DNA of 64,000 nt, taken from assembly GCA_964388485.1 (NCBI GenBank), contig CAYMAS010000011.1:33098-97097 (forward strand), given 5' to 3'. Positions 16,431 to 25,106 of this stretch are shown in pieces (the first letter of the stretch is position 1; each line of letters begins with the position of its first letter). The notes under the pieces are model-generated. The model had not been told where the DNA came from. It worked only from the letters and a program-made list of their open reading frames with translations, and did not search any database. Both the position numbers and the translations under genes were made by a program. The DNA is from JBCDKH01 sp964388485. GTDB taxonomy: Bacteria > Planctomycetota > Phycisphaerae > Tepidisphaerales > Tepidisphaeraceae.

Positions 16431-18386
16431 ATGTCATCCGCCGCCGGTGAGCTGTTCCACATCTTCAACGCGCGTCGCGTCAAGGCTCCGGAGATCAAGG
16501 GCCTCGACACCGCAGCCAACGCGGCGGTGGGCTGGGTCAAGCACAAGCAGCCGGTCCTACGGTCGATCACCGCCTTCGAGAAGGTCGTCGCTGCCAAGGA
16601 AGAGGCCGTCCACAAGCTCGGCAGCAACGCGTTCAAGGAGGAAGTGGCTCGGCTGCGAGACCTCGCCCGTCGCGGCCGACTCGAGAAGCAGCCGGACGAT
16701 CTCGCGACCGCCTTTGCGCTTGCTCGCGAGGCGGCCATCCGCACGATCGACAAGCGGCCTTACCCGGTGCAGATCGCCGGAGCCCGTGCCCTCACCCTTG
16801 GCTATGTCGCGGAGATGGCGACCGGCGAAGGTAAGACGATGACCGCCGCCATCGCCGCGGCGTTGCTCGCGTGGCAGGGCAGGCCCGTCCACGTCGTCAC
16901 GGTCAACGACTACCTCGTCGCCCGTGATGCCGAACTCAACCGGCCGCTTTACGAGATGCTCGGCGTGGAGGTGTCGGCCATTGTCCACGACCTGCCGCCG
17001 CAGCAGCGGTATCAGGCGTACCGCAAGGGCGTCGTCTACTGCACGAGCAAGGAACTCGTCGCCGACTTCTTGCGTGACCAGATCATGCTCGGCGAGCAGC
17101 GTTCCAGCAGCTCGACTGCCATCGGCATGATGACCGGCAAGCGGCAGCGGCCTTGCATCGTGCCGGGGCTCTTCAAGTGCATTGTCGACGAAGCCGACTC
17201 GCTGCTCATCGACGAAGCCGTCACGCCGCTGATCATTTCGAATGCTCCCGACGGCAACGCGAACGAGCCGCTGTATCGCGAGGCCCGCGATCTGGCCCTG
17301 AAGCTCAAGAAGGGCCGCGACTACACGGTCGACAAGACCGAGCGGAAGGTCGACCTCACCGGCCGGGGCAAAGAGCAGCTGCACGTCCTCGCCGAATCGC
17401 TGCCGAAGGAAGAAGACGCCGGCTTCTGGGTCGGGCGCCGGCGTCGCGAGGAACTCGTCACGCAGGCCCTGGTCGGCGAGCATTGCTTCATCAAGGACGA
17501 GCAGTACTTGGTCGATTCCGAGGGCAAGATTGTCATCATCGACGAATCCACAGGCCGCACCATGGCCGACCGGTCGTGGCGGGGCGGGTTGCACCAGTCG
17601 ATCGAGGTCAAGGAAAATGTCGAGGTCACGAGCGACAAGGAAAACCTCGCCCGGCTCAGTTTTCAGCGCTTCTTTCGGCAATACCCGCTGCTTGCGGGCA
17701 TGACGGGCACCGCATGGGAGGCCCGCTCGGAGCTTTGGCAGATCTTCAACAAGGCCGTCGTCCGTATTCCGACGAACAAGCCGCTGATCCGTAAACAGCT
17801 GCCGCTGCGGTTCTTCGCCAAGGCGGACGACAAGTGGAACGCGGTCGTCGACCGTGTCGCGGAGTTTCACAAGGAAAACAAGCCGGTGCTCATCGGCACG
17901 CGGAGCGTCTGGTCGAGTGAGGAAGTCGCCAAGCGTCTCGAAGCCAGCGGCTTGCCGCACCGCGTGCTCAATGCTCGCCACGACAAGGGCGAAGCCGAAG
18001 TCATTGCTCAAGCGGGTCAACCCGGTGCCATCACCGTCGCCACCAACATGGCCGGCCGTGGCACCGACATTCTGCTCGGCAAAGGCGTCCGCGACAACGG
18101 CGGCCTGAACGTGCTCGCCACCGAACCGCACAGCAGCGAACGAATCGACCGCCAGCTCTTCGGCCGCGCCGGTCGACAGGGCGATCCGGGCACCGCCCAG
18201 ATGTACGCGTCGGCCGAGGACGACCTCATCAAACGCCACGCCGACCGCCTTCGCGGCAAGTGGCGACTTATCGGCGGCTCACGATTGATCAAGCTCGCCC
18301 AGAAGCGGGCCGAGCGACTAGCGCGGTTCAACCGCAAGAGCGTCCTGCGAAGCGACGACTGGATGGATCAGTCGCTGCCGTTCTGA
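16431..18386 (+). CDS. Short SecA-like ATPase lacking wing, two-helix finger and C-tail (export block gene 4)
   Basis: A 651-residue SecA relative, against about 900 in E. coli and 1298 for the housekeeping SecA in this window. It keeps Walker A (GEGKT, residues 132-136), the VNDYLVARDAE motif, the DEAD-type Walker B (DEAD, 253-256), a cross-linking-domain region and the second motor half (NMAGRGTD near 540, GRAGRQGD near 578). It stops just after the scaffold helix segment AQKRAERLARFNRKSVL, so the helical wing, the two-helix finger and the C-terminal tail are absent. A GAGGAT-like ribosome site precedes the ATG. Its position 21 bp after the M50-adaptor gene suggests it powers that system rather than general secretion. 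It converges on msrB with a 19-bp 3' overlap. Confidence 0.85.
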   Translation: MSSAAGELFHIFNARRVKAPEIKGLDTAANAAVGWVKHKQPVLRSITAFEKVVAAKEEAVHKLGSNAFKEEVARLRDLARRGRLEKQPDDLATAFALAREAAIRTIDKRPYPVQIAGARALTLGYVAEMATGEGKTMTAAIAAALLAWQGRPVHVVTVNDYLVARDAELNRPLYEMLGVEVSAIVHDLPPQQRYQAYRKGVVYCTSKELVADFLRDQIMLGEQRSSSSTAIGMMTGKRQRPCIVPGLFKCIVDEADSLLIDEAVTPLIISNAPDGNANEPLYREARDLALKLKKGRDYTVDKTERKVDLTGRGKEQLHVLAESLPKEEDAGFWVGRRRREELVTQALVGEHCFIKDEQYLVDSEGKIVIIDESTGRTMADRSWRGGLHQSIEVKENVEVTSDKENLARLSFQRFFRQYPLLAGMTGTAWEARSELWQIFNKAVVRIPTNKPLIRKQLPLRFFAKADDKWNAVVDRVAEFHKENKPVLIGTRSVWSSEEVAKRLEASGLPHRVLNARHDKGEAEVIAQAGQPGAITVATNMAGRGTDILLGKGVRDNGGLNVLATEPHSSERIDRQLFGRAGRQGDPGTAQMYASAEDDLIKRHADRLRGKWRLIGGSRLIKLAQKRAERLARFNRKSVLRSDDWMDQSLPF

Positions 18387-18880
18387 TCCTTCGCCGGAAC
18401 GAAGGTCAGCGCAACGCCGTTGATGCAGTGGCGGCGGCCCGTCGGCTCAGGGCCATCGTCGAAGACGTGGCCGAGGTGGCTCAGGCACCTGGCGCACTCG
18501 ACCTCCGTCCGCACCATGCCGTAGCTGAAGTCCGGCTTCTCGATGACGTAGCCCGGCTTGATCGCCTGCCAGAAGCTCGGCCAGCCAGTGCCGCTGTTAA
18601 ACTTCGTCTCGCTCGAGTAGAGCGGCAATTTGCAGACCGCACACGCGAAGGTGCCGGCCCGCTTCTCGTCAAGCAGTTCGCTCGTGAAGGCCCGCTCCGT
18701 GCCGTCCTGGCGTGTGACTTTGAAGCCGAGATCCGACAGCTTCTCCCTAGCGACGCGGTCAGCCCGATCCTGGTCCCACTGCACGATCTCCGCGGCCGGT
18801 TGCGTCGTCGGCGGGATGCCACCTGCAACCAGAGCGACAGCGAGAAGAAACAAAGCTCCGACGACAACCGCGTACTTCAT
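18368..18880 (-). CDS. msrB: Peptide-methionine (R)-S-oxide reductase, exported form
   Basis: About 170 residues. It reduces methionine-R-sulfoxide in proteins. An N-terminal signal or anchor (MKYAVVVGALFLLAVALVAGG) precedes the MsrB domain. The zinc cysteines sit in CAVC and CARC, the FNSGTGWPSFW loop is intact, and the catalytic cysteine lies in RRHCINGVAL. The signal sequence suggests repair of envelope proteins. The start was taken at the Met that begins the hydrophobic leader. The stop overlaps the 3' end of the SecA-like gene on the other strand by 19 bp. A membrane glycosyltransferase gene lies about 40 bp upstream on the same strand. Confidence 0.9.
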   Translation of the reverse strand: MKYAVVVGALFLLAVALVAGGIPPTTQPAAEIVQWDQDRADRVAREKLSDLGFKVTRQDGTERAFTSELLDEKRAGTFACAVCKLPLYSSETKFNSGTGWPSFWQAIKPGYVIEKPDFSYGMVRTEVECARCLSHLGHVFDDGPEPTGRRHCINGVALTFVPAKDQNGSD

Positions 18881-18921
18881 GCAAATCGATATCCGCCTCG
18901 ACCTAACTTGTCGCGGCTCGG

Positions 18922-20325
18922 TCACTCCTGCTTCCGCCGGACGAAGAAGACGGAGCTCGACGCGTTGGGTCTCTCGATTCGCAGCACCTGAACGTTGATC
19001 GGCACCTTTTGAGCCGCAACGTCCTCGTGCGACATCGTCTCGCCTCCGGGTTTGGGACCGATGACGAGGACGGCCCGGTCTACGAGCATCCGGTTCTCGC
19101 CGCCGCGAGTCCAGACGTCGACCACCTGCGCTTCGGGCTCGTAGGCCCTCAAGTGCCAAACGAGGGCGTCGCTCCAGGCAATCATCGGCAGGCCGCTGGC
19201 GATCGCGATCTTCGCGGCGGGGCAGACGTCGGGCGGTTCTCGTTGAAGCTTGAGCAGCGTCCGAGTCAAAGCCGCCGCGACGATCGCGAGGGTCAGGGCA
19301 AGGCAGACGGTCGCCGCGACAGGCAGTCGGACCTGATGCCGCAGCGACCTGACCGAAGCCGCCACGCCCAACGCCGCAAGCATGGCAAACGACGGCAGCA
19401 CGAAGAGCGACACCCGCTGCCCGGTCATCGGGTACAGATGTAGAAACGCTCCGAGCATCGCCGCTACCGGTGCCGCCAGCAGCACGCCCAGGCACGGCCG
19501 CCGCCAACAGTGAACGATGCCTGCCACCACGAAGATCAGCAACACCCCGCCCGCCGGCTCGCACAAGTACTCCGCCAACTCCAGCCACGTCTTGCCGAGC
19601 CACACGGGGACCTCAGCCGGTTCTGACCATGGGGCGAACGAGGCCGTCCAGAAACTCGACAGATCCTCGTCCCGCTGCTCGAGCCCGCAATAAGCGACCG
19701 GCAACAGCCCCAGGCCAGCCACTGCCAACGACCCTGCCGCGGACGCCAGATGCGTGCGTTGCTGCCACACGTCAAAGAGCAGCAGAACCGGAAACACCAG
19801 CAGCACCGGCTGACTCCAAACGCTCGCAAACGCTGCCAAAATCCCGAGAATCAGCCGCCGCCGCCAAGGCGTCGCCGTCTCCAGCCACGCCGCCACGCCG
19901 ATCAGCAAACTCACCGCGAGCACGTCCGTCGCGTACTGCTTTGCCCGTTGCGTCACGTCCACCATCGACGGGCTGACCGCAACGATCAAGCCGGTCAGCA
20001 GCATCGGCATGACCGCTCCGAGCTTCGCCCGAGCCGCAACGCCGCGAGACGCCCAGATGCACCCGAAGAGTGCCAGCACCGACGCAATGAGAATCGGCAG
20101 CCGGAACAGGTGTTCGTTGATCTGACCGGGCGGCATCCGGTCCGCGAGCCAGTCGAGCGTCCACAGAAACCCGGGAGGACCAGCCTGCGTCGTGTTCGTC
20201 GCATCGAGCCGCGACGTGACCAGATCGATGCCGTCGAGGGCCTGGAAATTCAGGTAAAGCGACAACTCATCGCCATCGAGCGGTCGTCCCCAGCCCCAGG
20301 CCCAGCAGCGTAGAGCCACGCCCAA
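18922..20325 (-). CDS. Multi-pass membrane glycosyltransferase, GT39/PMT-like
   Basis: About 467 residues and nine or ten hydrophobic segments. The first loop has the acidic GT-C signature (GRPLDGDELSLYLNFQAL). A soluble tail follows the last helix. The only start codon available in frame is TTG at 20325; a short distance upstream the frame meets TAA, and the untranslated codons between would complete the first membrane helix (ILGGIVLLGVALRCW). The N-terminus may therefore begin at a rarer codon or have suffered a small frameshift. It lies downstream of the PEP-CTERM gene on the same strand. Acceptor and donor are unknown. Confidence 0.7.
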   Translation of the reverse strand: MGVALRCWAWGWGRPLDGDELSLYLNFQALDGIDLVTSRLDATNTTQAGPPGFLWTLDWLADRMPPGQINEHLFRLPILIASVLALFGCIWASRGVAARAKLGAVMPMLLTGLIVAVSPSMVDVTQRAKQYATDVLAVSLLIGVAAWLETATPWRRRLILGILAAFASVWSQPVLLVFPVLLLFDVWQQRTHLASAAGSLAVAGLGLLPVAYCGLEQRDEDLSSFWTASFAPWSEPAEVPVWLGKTWLELAEYLCEPAGGVLLIFVVAGIVHCWRRPCLGVLLAAPVAAMLGAFLHLYPMTGQRVSLFVLPSFAMLAALGVAASVRSLRHQVRLPVAATVCLALTLAIVAAALTRTLLKLQREPPDVCPAAKIAIASGLPMIAWSDALVWHLRAYEPEAQVVDVWTRGGENRMLVDRAVLVIGPKPGGETMSHEDVAAQKVPINVQVLRIERPNASSSVFFVRRKQE

Positions 20326-20386
20326 AAGAACGATGCCGCCGAGAATGAACCAGTGTCGTCGCCGCAGAACCGAAGCTTATCCGGCA

Positions 20387-21916
20387 TCAGCGTCGACGGC
20401 GTGATCCGAGGACGCCCAGCACGGCCAATCCTGCGACCGCCGGCTCCGGCACCGACGCCGCCCACGCGTCCACCATCGCCAGGTCCGCAGAATTGACGTC
20501 GGTCCCGAAGAAGTTGCGGAGAATGGTGAAGTCCGCCAAATCGATGATGCCGTTCTGGTCGAAATCGGCCTGGTCGTAGGTGCCGGAGCCGCCGAAGTTG
20601 TTTCTCAGAATTGTGAAGTCTGATAAATCGACGTCGCCGTCCGCATCCGCGTCGCCGAGCAGGCGGCTGACGAAGACGCGGGCGAATCCCGCTTCCTGCG
20701 GCCCGCCGCGGTCGGCACCGATGATGAGATCGTTCAAGCTATCGCCGTTGATGTCGCCCGCGCTGGCGACGCTTCTTCCAAACTGATCGAGCTCGTTGTC
20801 GCCGAGAAAGGTCTGCAGGACCGAGCCGTCCGCACCACTGAGCAGCCGGGCCGCACCGGCGAAGAAGCCGTTTTCGTCATCGCCCGGCGAGCCCGCCAGG
20901 ACATCGGCCAACCCGTCGCCGTTGACGTCGCCGACGTTCGCCACGCTTTGACCGAGGTAACCGTCGATGGAGCCGCTGACGGATGAGAAGAGCTCGCTGC
21001 CGTCGACGCCCGACAGCACCCGCACGCTGCCGCCGTCGCGAACGAGCTCGTCATCGACGTTCGCGCCGACGACCAAATCCGGAACGCCGTCGCCGTTGAC
21101 GTCGCTGCCGCCGCTGACGCTGAAGCCGAATTGCAGCAGCTGCGTCTCGCCGTCGACGCGGTAAAGCTCGACACCCGTTTGGCCGCTGCGGACGCTGATG
21201 CTGCCAGTGTCCTTGCCCGCCACACCGGTCCGTGGGGCTCCGATCAGCAGATCGCCGAAGCCGTCGCCGTCGATGTCGCCGGCGTCGGAGACGCTGAAGC
21301 CGAAGAGTCCACCGAAGTCGGTGCCGAAGAGCGTCTGAATGGTGGAGCCGGTCTGGCCGTTTACGATGCGGACCTCGCCGTTGTCGCCTCCACCGAACGG
21401 CGAGCCGAGGGCGACGTCGCGGAGCCCGTCGTTGTCGACATCGCCGATGCCGGTGATGCTCCAACCGAAGCTGTCGGCGTTGCCGGAGCCCTGGAGCGTG
21501 TAGAGCAAGCTGCCGCTACCGCCGCTGTAGACGCGAGCCGTGCCGTCCGGGCCTTCACGATTTGCACCGACGGCATAATCCGCCAGGCCGTCGCCGTCGA
21601 CGTCGCCCAGGCCGCTGACGCTGATGCCGAGCTGATCACCCGCACCGCCGCGGAGCGTCCGCAGGAGGGTCCCGTCGCTGCCGCTGTAGACGTAGGCCGA
21701 GCCGGCGGTGTTGCCGTTGGTCGCGTTGTCGAGCGCCCCGACGATGAGGTCGCTGGCCCCGTCGCCGTTGATGTCGCCCAGGCCCGAGACGCTGAAGCCG
21801 AAGCTCTCGAACCCGCTGCCGTCGAGCGTGTAGGCCGGTACGTGCGTCATGAACGCCGCCGCCGGCGCCGCAGCCATAGAGACGATGCAGGCAGCTAAGA
21901 GGTGATTCCGGGCCAT
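20387..21916 (-). CDS. FG-GAP repeat protein with dockerin-like loops and PEP-CTERM sorting signal
   Basis: A 509-residue secreted protein. The signal peptide is MARNHLLAACIVSMAAAPAAA. Seven FG-GAP/integrin-alpha-like repeats of about 60 residues follow; each has FGFSVSGLGDINGDG-type calcium loops and a DLIVGA strand. Two Asp-rich loops (GDADADGDVDLSDFTILRNN and DQNGIIDLADFTILRNFFG) then form a dockerin-like pair. The protein ends with VPEPAVAGLAVLGVLGSRRRR, a PEP-CTERM signal (VPEP, hydrophobic helix, arginine end), which an exosortase would recognise. No exosortase gene is in the window. The product is probably a surface or matrix protein; its ligand is unknown. Confidence 0.85.
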   Translation of the reverse strand: MARNHLLAACIVSMAAAPAAAFMTHVPAYTLDGSGFESFGFSVSGLGDINGDGASDLIVGALDNATNGNTAGSAYVYSGSDGTLLRTLRGGAGDQLGISVSGLGDVDGDGLADYAVGANREGPDGTARVYSGGSGSLLYTLQGSGNADSFGWSITGIGDVDNDGLRDVALGSPFGGGDNGEVRIVNGQTGSTIQTLFGTDFGGLFGFSVSDAGDIDGDGFGDLLIGAPRTGVAGKDTGSISVRSGQTGVELYRVDGETQLLQFGFSVSGGSDVNGDGVPDLVVGANVDDELVRDGGSVRVLSGVDGSELFSSVSGSIDGYLGQSVANVGDVNGDGLADVLAGSPGDDENGFFAGAARLLSGADGSVLQTFLGDNELDQFGRSVASAGDINGDSLNDLIIGADRGGPQEAGFARVFVSRLLGDADADGDVDLSDFTILRNNFGGSGTYDQADFDQNGIIDLADFTILRNFFGTDVNSADLAMVDAWAASVPEPAVAGLAVLGVLGSRRRR

Positions 21917-21986
21917 CTACGGGCAATCTACGACATCCCGCCGCTTCAGGGTCGAAGAATGCCGACAAAAGCTCGATGTCGATCCG

Positions 21987-23540
21987 CTATTCCACCACCT
22001 CGCTGCCGGCGATGCCGAAGTCGATGCCTTGGGCCAGCGGCAGGTCGCGGCCGTAGTTGATCGTGTTCGTCGTGCGACGCATGTAGGCTTTCCACGAGTC
22101 GCTGCCGCTTTCGCGACCGCCGCCGGTTTCTTTTTCGCCGCCGAACGCGCCGCCGATCTCGGCGCCGCTCGTGCCAATGTTGACGTTTGCGATGCCGCAG
22201 TCGCTGCCGGCTGGCGAGAGGAACCGCTCGGCTTCGCGGACGTCGCCGGTGAAGATGGCGCTGGAGAGGCCTTGCGGAACGTCGTTGTGTGTCGCGATGG
22301 CGTCGGCCAGGTCGGAGTAGGTGCCGACGTAGAGGATCGGGGCGAAGGTTTCGCGCTTGACGACCTCGGCCGATAGGTCCGTCTCGACGATCGCCGGATG
22401 GACGTAGACGCCGCCGCTCGGGGTGCCGTCGTTGGCCCGGTCGCCGCCGACGATCCGGTAGCTGCCGTCGAGTGCTTCATCGAGCGTCTGCCGCATCGTA
22501 TCATGCGCGGCCTCGTCGATCAGCGGGCCGATCAGTGTCGAGGCGTCGCGCGGGTCGCCGATCTTGACTTGACCGAGCACCGGTGTGAGGCGATTCATCA
22601 GTTCGTCCTTCACCGACTCGTGCACGATCAGCCGCCGCATCGTCGTGCAGCGTTGGCCGGCGGTGCCGAAGGCGCTGAAGGTGATCGCCCGCACGCACAG
22701 CTCCAGATCGGCCGTCGGCGTGACGATCATCGCGTTGTTGCCGCCGAGTTCGAGCAGGCAACGGCCCAGCCGACCGGCGACGATCTGATTCACCTCGCGG
22801 CCCATCCGCGTGCTGCCGGTGGCGGAGATCAGCGGGAACCGCGCGTCCTTCGCCATCGCCTCGCCCACGTCGCGGCCGCCGATGACGACGCTGCTGATCG
22901 CCGGCGGAACGTTCAAGTCCTCGCTCTCGGCGATGACGTCCTGCACGATCTTCCCACACGCCAAACCCGTCAGCGGCGTCTTCTCGCTCGGCTTCCAGAC
23001 CACCGGGTCGCCGCAGATGAAGGCGAGCATCGCGTTCCACGCCCACACCGCGACGGGAAAGTTGAACGCACTGATCACGCCGACCGGACCCAGCGGGTGC
23101 CACTGCTCCATCATGCGGTGCTCGAACCGCTCGCTGGCGATCGTCTTGCCATAGAGCATGCGGCTTTGCCCGACGGCAAAGTCGCAGATGTCGATCATCT
23201 CCTGCACCTCGCCCTCGGCCTCGGCGACGATCTTGCCGGCTTCGAGCGTCACGAGCTGGCCGAGAGCTTCCTTCTGCTCGCGGAGCTTGTTGCCGATGCG
23301 TCGCACGAACTCGCCGCGAACGGGCGCGGGGACGACTCGCCACAGCTTGAAGGCGTCGCTCGCAGCGGCAGCGGCTTGTGAAACGTCATCGGCCGTCGCC
23401 TGTGGCAGCTCGGCGAGCGTTGAGCCGTCAATGGGCGAGGTAACGGTCAGTGACGCACCACCCCCGGCCCGGCTGGTGTCGCCGATCTGGACGGCGTGGA
23501 TCGTGTCGAGTCCGAGCGAGGGCGGCAGCGTCATGCTCAA
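21987..23540 (-). CDS. Aldehyde dehydrogenase, ALDH7-like (aminoadipate-semialdehyde type)
   Basis: A 517-residue NAD(P)-dependent aldehyde dehydrogenase. The oxidising site is complete: the general base in LLELGGNNAM and the catalytic cysteine in FGTAGQRCTTMRRL. The coenzyme segment SAFNFPVAVWAWNAMLAFICGD and the late NVNIGTSGAEIGGAFGGEKETGGGRESGSD motif match ALDH7 (antiquitin-like, alpha-aminoadipic semialdehyde dehydrogenase) better than betaine- or acetaldehyde-type enzymes. The usual role is lysine catabolism or detoxification of semialdehydes; no neighbouring lysine genes support one choice. A second Met three codons in is an equally good start. Confidence 0.88.
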   Translation of the reverse strand: MSMTLPPSLGLDTIHAVQIGDTSRAGGGASLTVTSPIDGSTLAELPQATADDVSQAAAAASDAFKLWRVVPAPVRGEFVRRIGNKLREQKEALGQLVTLEAGKIVAEAEGEVQEMIDICDFAVGQSRMLYGKTIASERFEHRMMEQWHPLGPVGVISAFNFPVAVWAWNAMLAFICGDPVVWKPSEKTPLTGLACGKIVQDVIAESEDLNVPPAISSVVIGGRDVGEAMAKDARFPLISATGSTRMGREVNQIVAGRLGRCLLELGGNNAMIVTPTADLELCVRAITFSAFGTAGQRCTTMRRLIVHESVKDELMNRLTPVLGQVKIGDPRDASTLIGPLIDEAAHDTMRQTLDEALDGSYRIVGGDRANDGTPSGGVYVHPAIVETDLSAEVVKRETFAPILYVGTYSDLADAIATHNDVPQGLSSAIFTGDVREAERFLSPAGSDCGIANVNIGTSGAEIGGAFGGEKETGGGRESGSDSWKAYMRRTTNTINYGRDLPLAQGIDFGIAGSEVVE

Positions 23541-23568
23541 GCCTAAGACGCTACCGAAGCGCTCGCCG

Positions 23569-24405
23569 CTATCGGCAGCAGGGCGTGCTGAAGAACGCGT
23601 TCAGCGGCAGATTCGGCAAATCGGTGTCGCTCGGATGCCAGTGCGGGCTCCGTAACCACATCTGAGAGCGCTTGACCGATTTCACGTGCCCGTCGAGGAA
23701 GACCGCGTTGAGGCCGTTGACATCGTTGCCGCCGGAGATCTCGCCCTGCAGCTTGTCGAGGTCCCAGGCGTCCCGCGTCGGCTTGGAGCCGCGGGTGTGT
23801 CGGAAGGCGCCAAAGCTGCTGTGCAGTTCGGAGATGTTGAGCCCGTAGAGCCAGCCGTCGCCGTCCGGCAGCCGGCTGAGGGTCACGCCGTCCTCGCTCA
23901 GGACGAACTGCTTTTCGCCGTCGTTGCCGCCGAGCGTCTTGTCGGCCATCAGGATCAGCTCCGTCGGGCCGTTGACGGCATTGGCGACCGTCGTTTTGAA
24001 GTCCCAGTTCGGCAGCATGATGAAGCTGTTGATGCCGTAGGTGAAATAGTCGCCCGGGAACTGGTTGTACGGCTCGGCGGGGCACCATAGCGGTTTGGGA
24101 ACGCCCTTCGTGTCCCGCTCGTCGTATGCGTCTTCCTCGGTCAGGCCCGAGTCGAGGTACGGCACGAGCTGCCACAGCCACTGCTGCGCGTTGCTCGACT
24201 GCCGGTCGAAGCCGGTCAGGCTGCCGTGATCTTCGGCGTAGAAGAACTGAGCGGCGTGCATCTGCCGGAGGTTGTTCTTGCAGACGACATCAATGCCGCT
24301 GGAGCGGGCGCTGCTCAGGACCGGCAGCAGAATGCCCACGAGCAGTGCGATGATGCCGATGACGACAAGGAGCTCGACGAGGGTGAAGCCGCGGCACGTG
24401 CGCAT
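23569..24405 (-). CDS. Type II pseudopilin-like protein (prepilin N-terminus)
   Basis: About 278 residues. The N-terminus MRTCRGFTLVELLVVIGIIA is a textbook type IV/II prepilin leader: cleavage before Phe, Glu at mature position 5 and a hydrophobic helix. A ribosome site (ggaga) lies about 6 nt before the ATG. The globular part contains CKNNLRQMHAAQFFYAEDHG, and late in the protein NAVFLDGHVKSV, the H-x-DG-like motif of planctomycete pseudopilin proteins (DUF1559-like). The family is greatly expanded in planctomycetes, and individual roles are unknown. The gene stands between trpF and the aldehyde dehydrogenase on the same strand. Confidence 0.85.
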   Translation of the reverse strand: MRTCRGFTLVELLVVIGIIALLVGILLPVLSSARSSGIDVVCKNNLRQMHAAQFFYAEDHGSLTGFDRQSSNAQQWLWQLVPYLDSGLTEEDAYDERDTKGVPKPLWCPAEPYNQFPGDYFTYGINSFIMLPNWDFKTTVANAVNGPTELILMADKTLGGNDGEKQFVLSEDGVTLSRLPDGDGWLYGLNISELHSSFGAFRHTRGSKPTRDAWDLDKLQGEISGGNDVNGLNAVFLDGHVKSVKRSQMWLRSPHWHPSDTDLPNLPLNAFFSTPCCR

Positions 24406-24461
24406 GGTGAAGTCTCCGTCGTAGAACGATCCGCATTCACGTCGGTTCGTCCATCCAGATC

Positions 24462-25106
24462 TTACACCTCGTCTGCCGCCCGTACCGCGTCGATGAAGGT
24501 CTGGACCTTCTGTGGCGACTTTCGGCCTGAGTCGTCCTCGACGCCGCTGCTCACATCGACCGCCCAAGGCCGGAACCGGCGGACGACGTCGCCGACATTG
24601 TCAGGCGTCAGCCCGCCAGCGAGGGTCAAGTGATGAACGACCTCTGCTGGAAGCTGGGCGACGGCTTCCCAATTCGCAGGCTTTCCGGAACCACCACCCG
24701 CGGCGGAATCGATGTGCAGGCCCGCGAGATTCTTCGGCGGCTTGGCCAGCCAACGCTCAGCGACCTCCGCCAGATCATCCCGCGCCGCCAGCACCTTCGT
24801 TGCCCGTCGCGGCAAGGCCGCCAGCACGTCGGCAGCCTTTTCCTTCCCATGAAACTGCACCAAATCCACCGGCACGACCGCCAGCAGTTGCCGCAGGATG
24901 AACGGCGACGCATCCACCACCACGCCCACCGTCGTCACCATCGGCGGCGTCGCGGCGACGATCTTCAATGCCGCCTCCGACTCGACCAGCCGCTTGGCAC
25001 CCGGTGCGTGCAGGATGACCCCAACCGCGTCCGCTCCCGCCTCCGCGGCGAGCTTGGCGTCATCGGGATGACGAATGCCACAGATCTTGACGCGGGTCCG
25101 CCTCAC
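24462..25106 (-). CDS. trpF: Phosphoribosylanthranilate isomerase
   Basis: This 214-residue TIM-barrel enzyme performs the third step of tryptophan synthesis. The N-terminal motif VKICGIRHPDDAKLAAEAGAD holds the catalytic cysteine, VQFHGKE is intact, and the end has the phosphate-binding segments LAGGLTPDNV and VDVSSGVEDDSGRKSP with the catalytic Asp. The GTG start overlaps the stop of the upstream M3 peptidase gene (GTGA), so the two are coupled although functionally unrelated. trpD lies 12 kb away, so the tryptophan genes are dispersed. Confidence 0.95.
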   Translation of the reverse strand: MRRTRVKICGIRHPDDAKLAAEAGADAVGVILHAPGAKRLVESEAALKIVAATPPMVTTVGVVVDASPFILRQLLAVVPVDLVQFHGKEKAADVLAALPRRATKVLAARDDLAEVAERWLAKPPKNLAGLHIDSAAGGGSGKPANWEAVAQLPAEVVHHLTLAGGLTPDNVGDVVRRFRPWAVDVSSGVEDDSGRKSPQKVQTFIDAVRAADEV

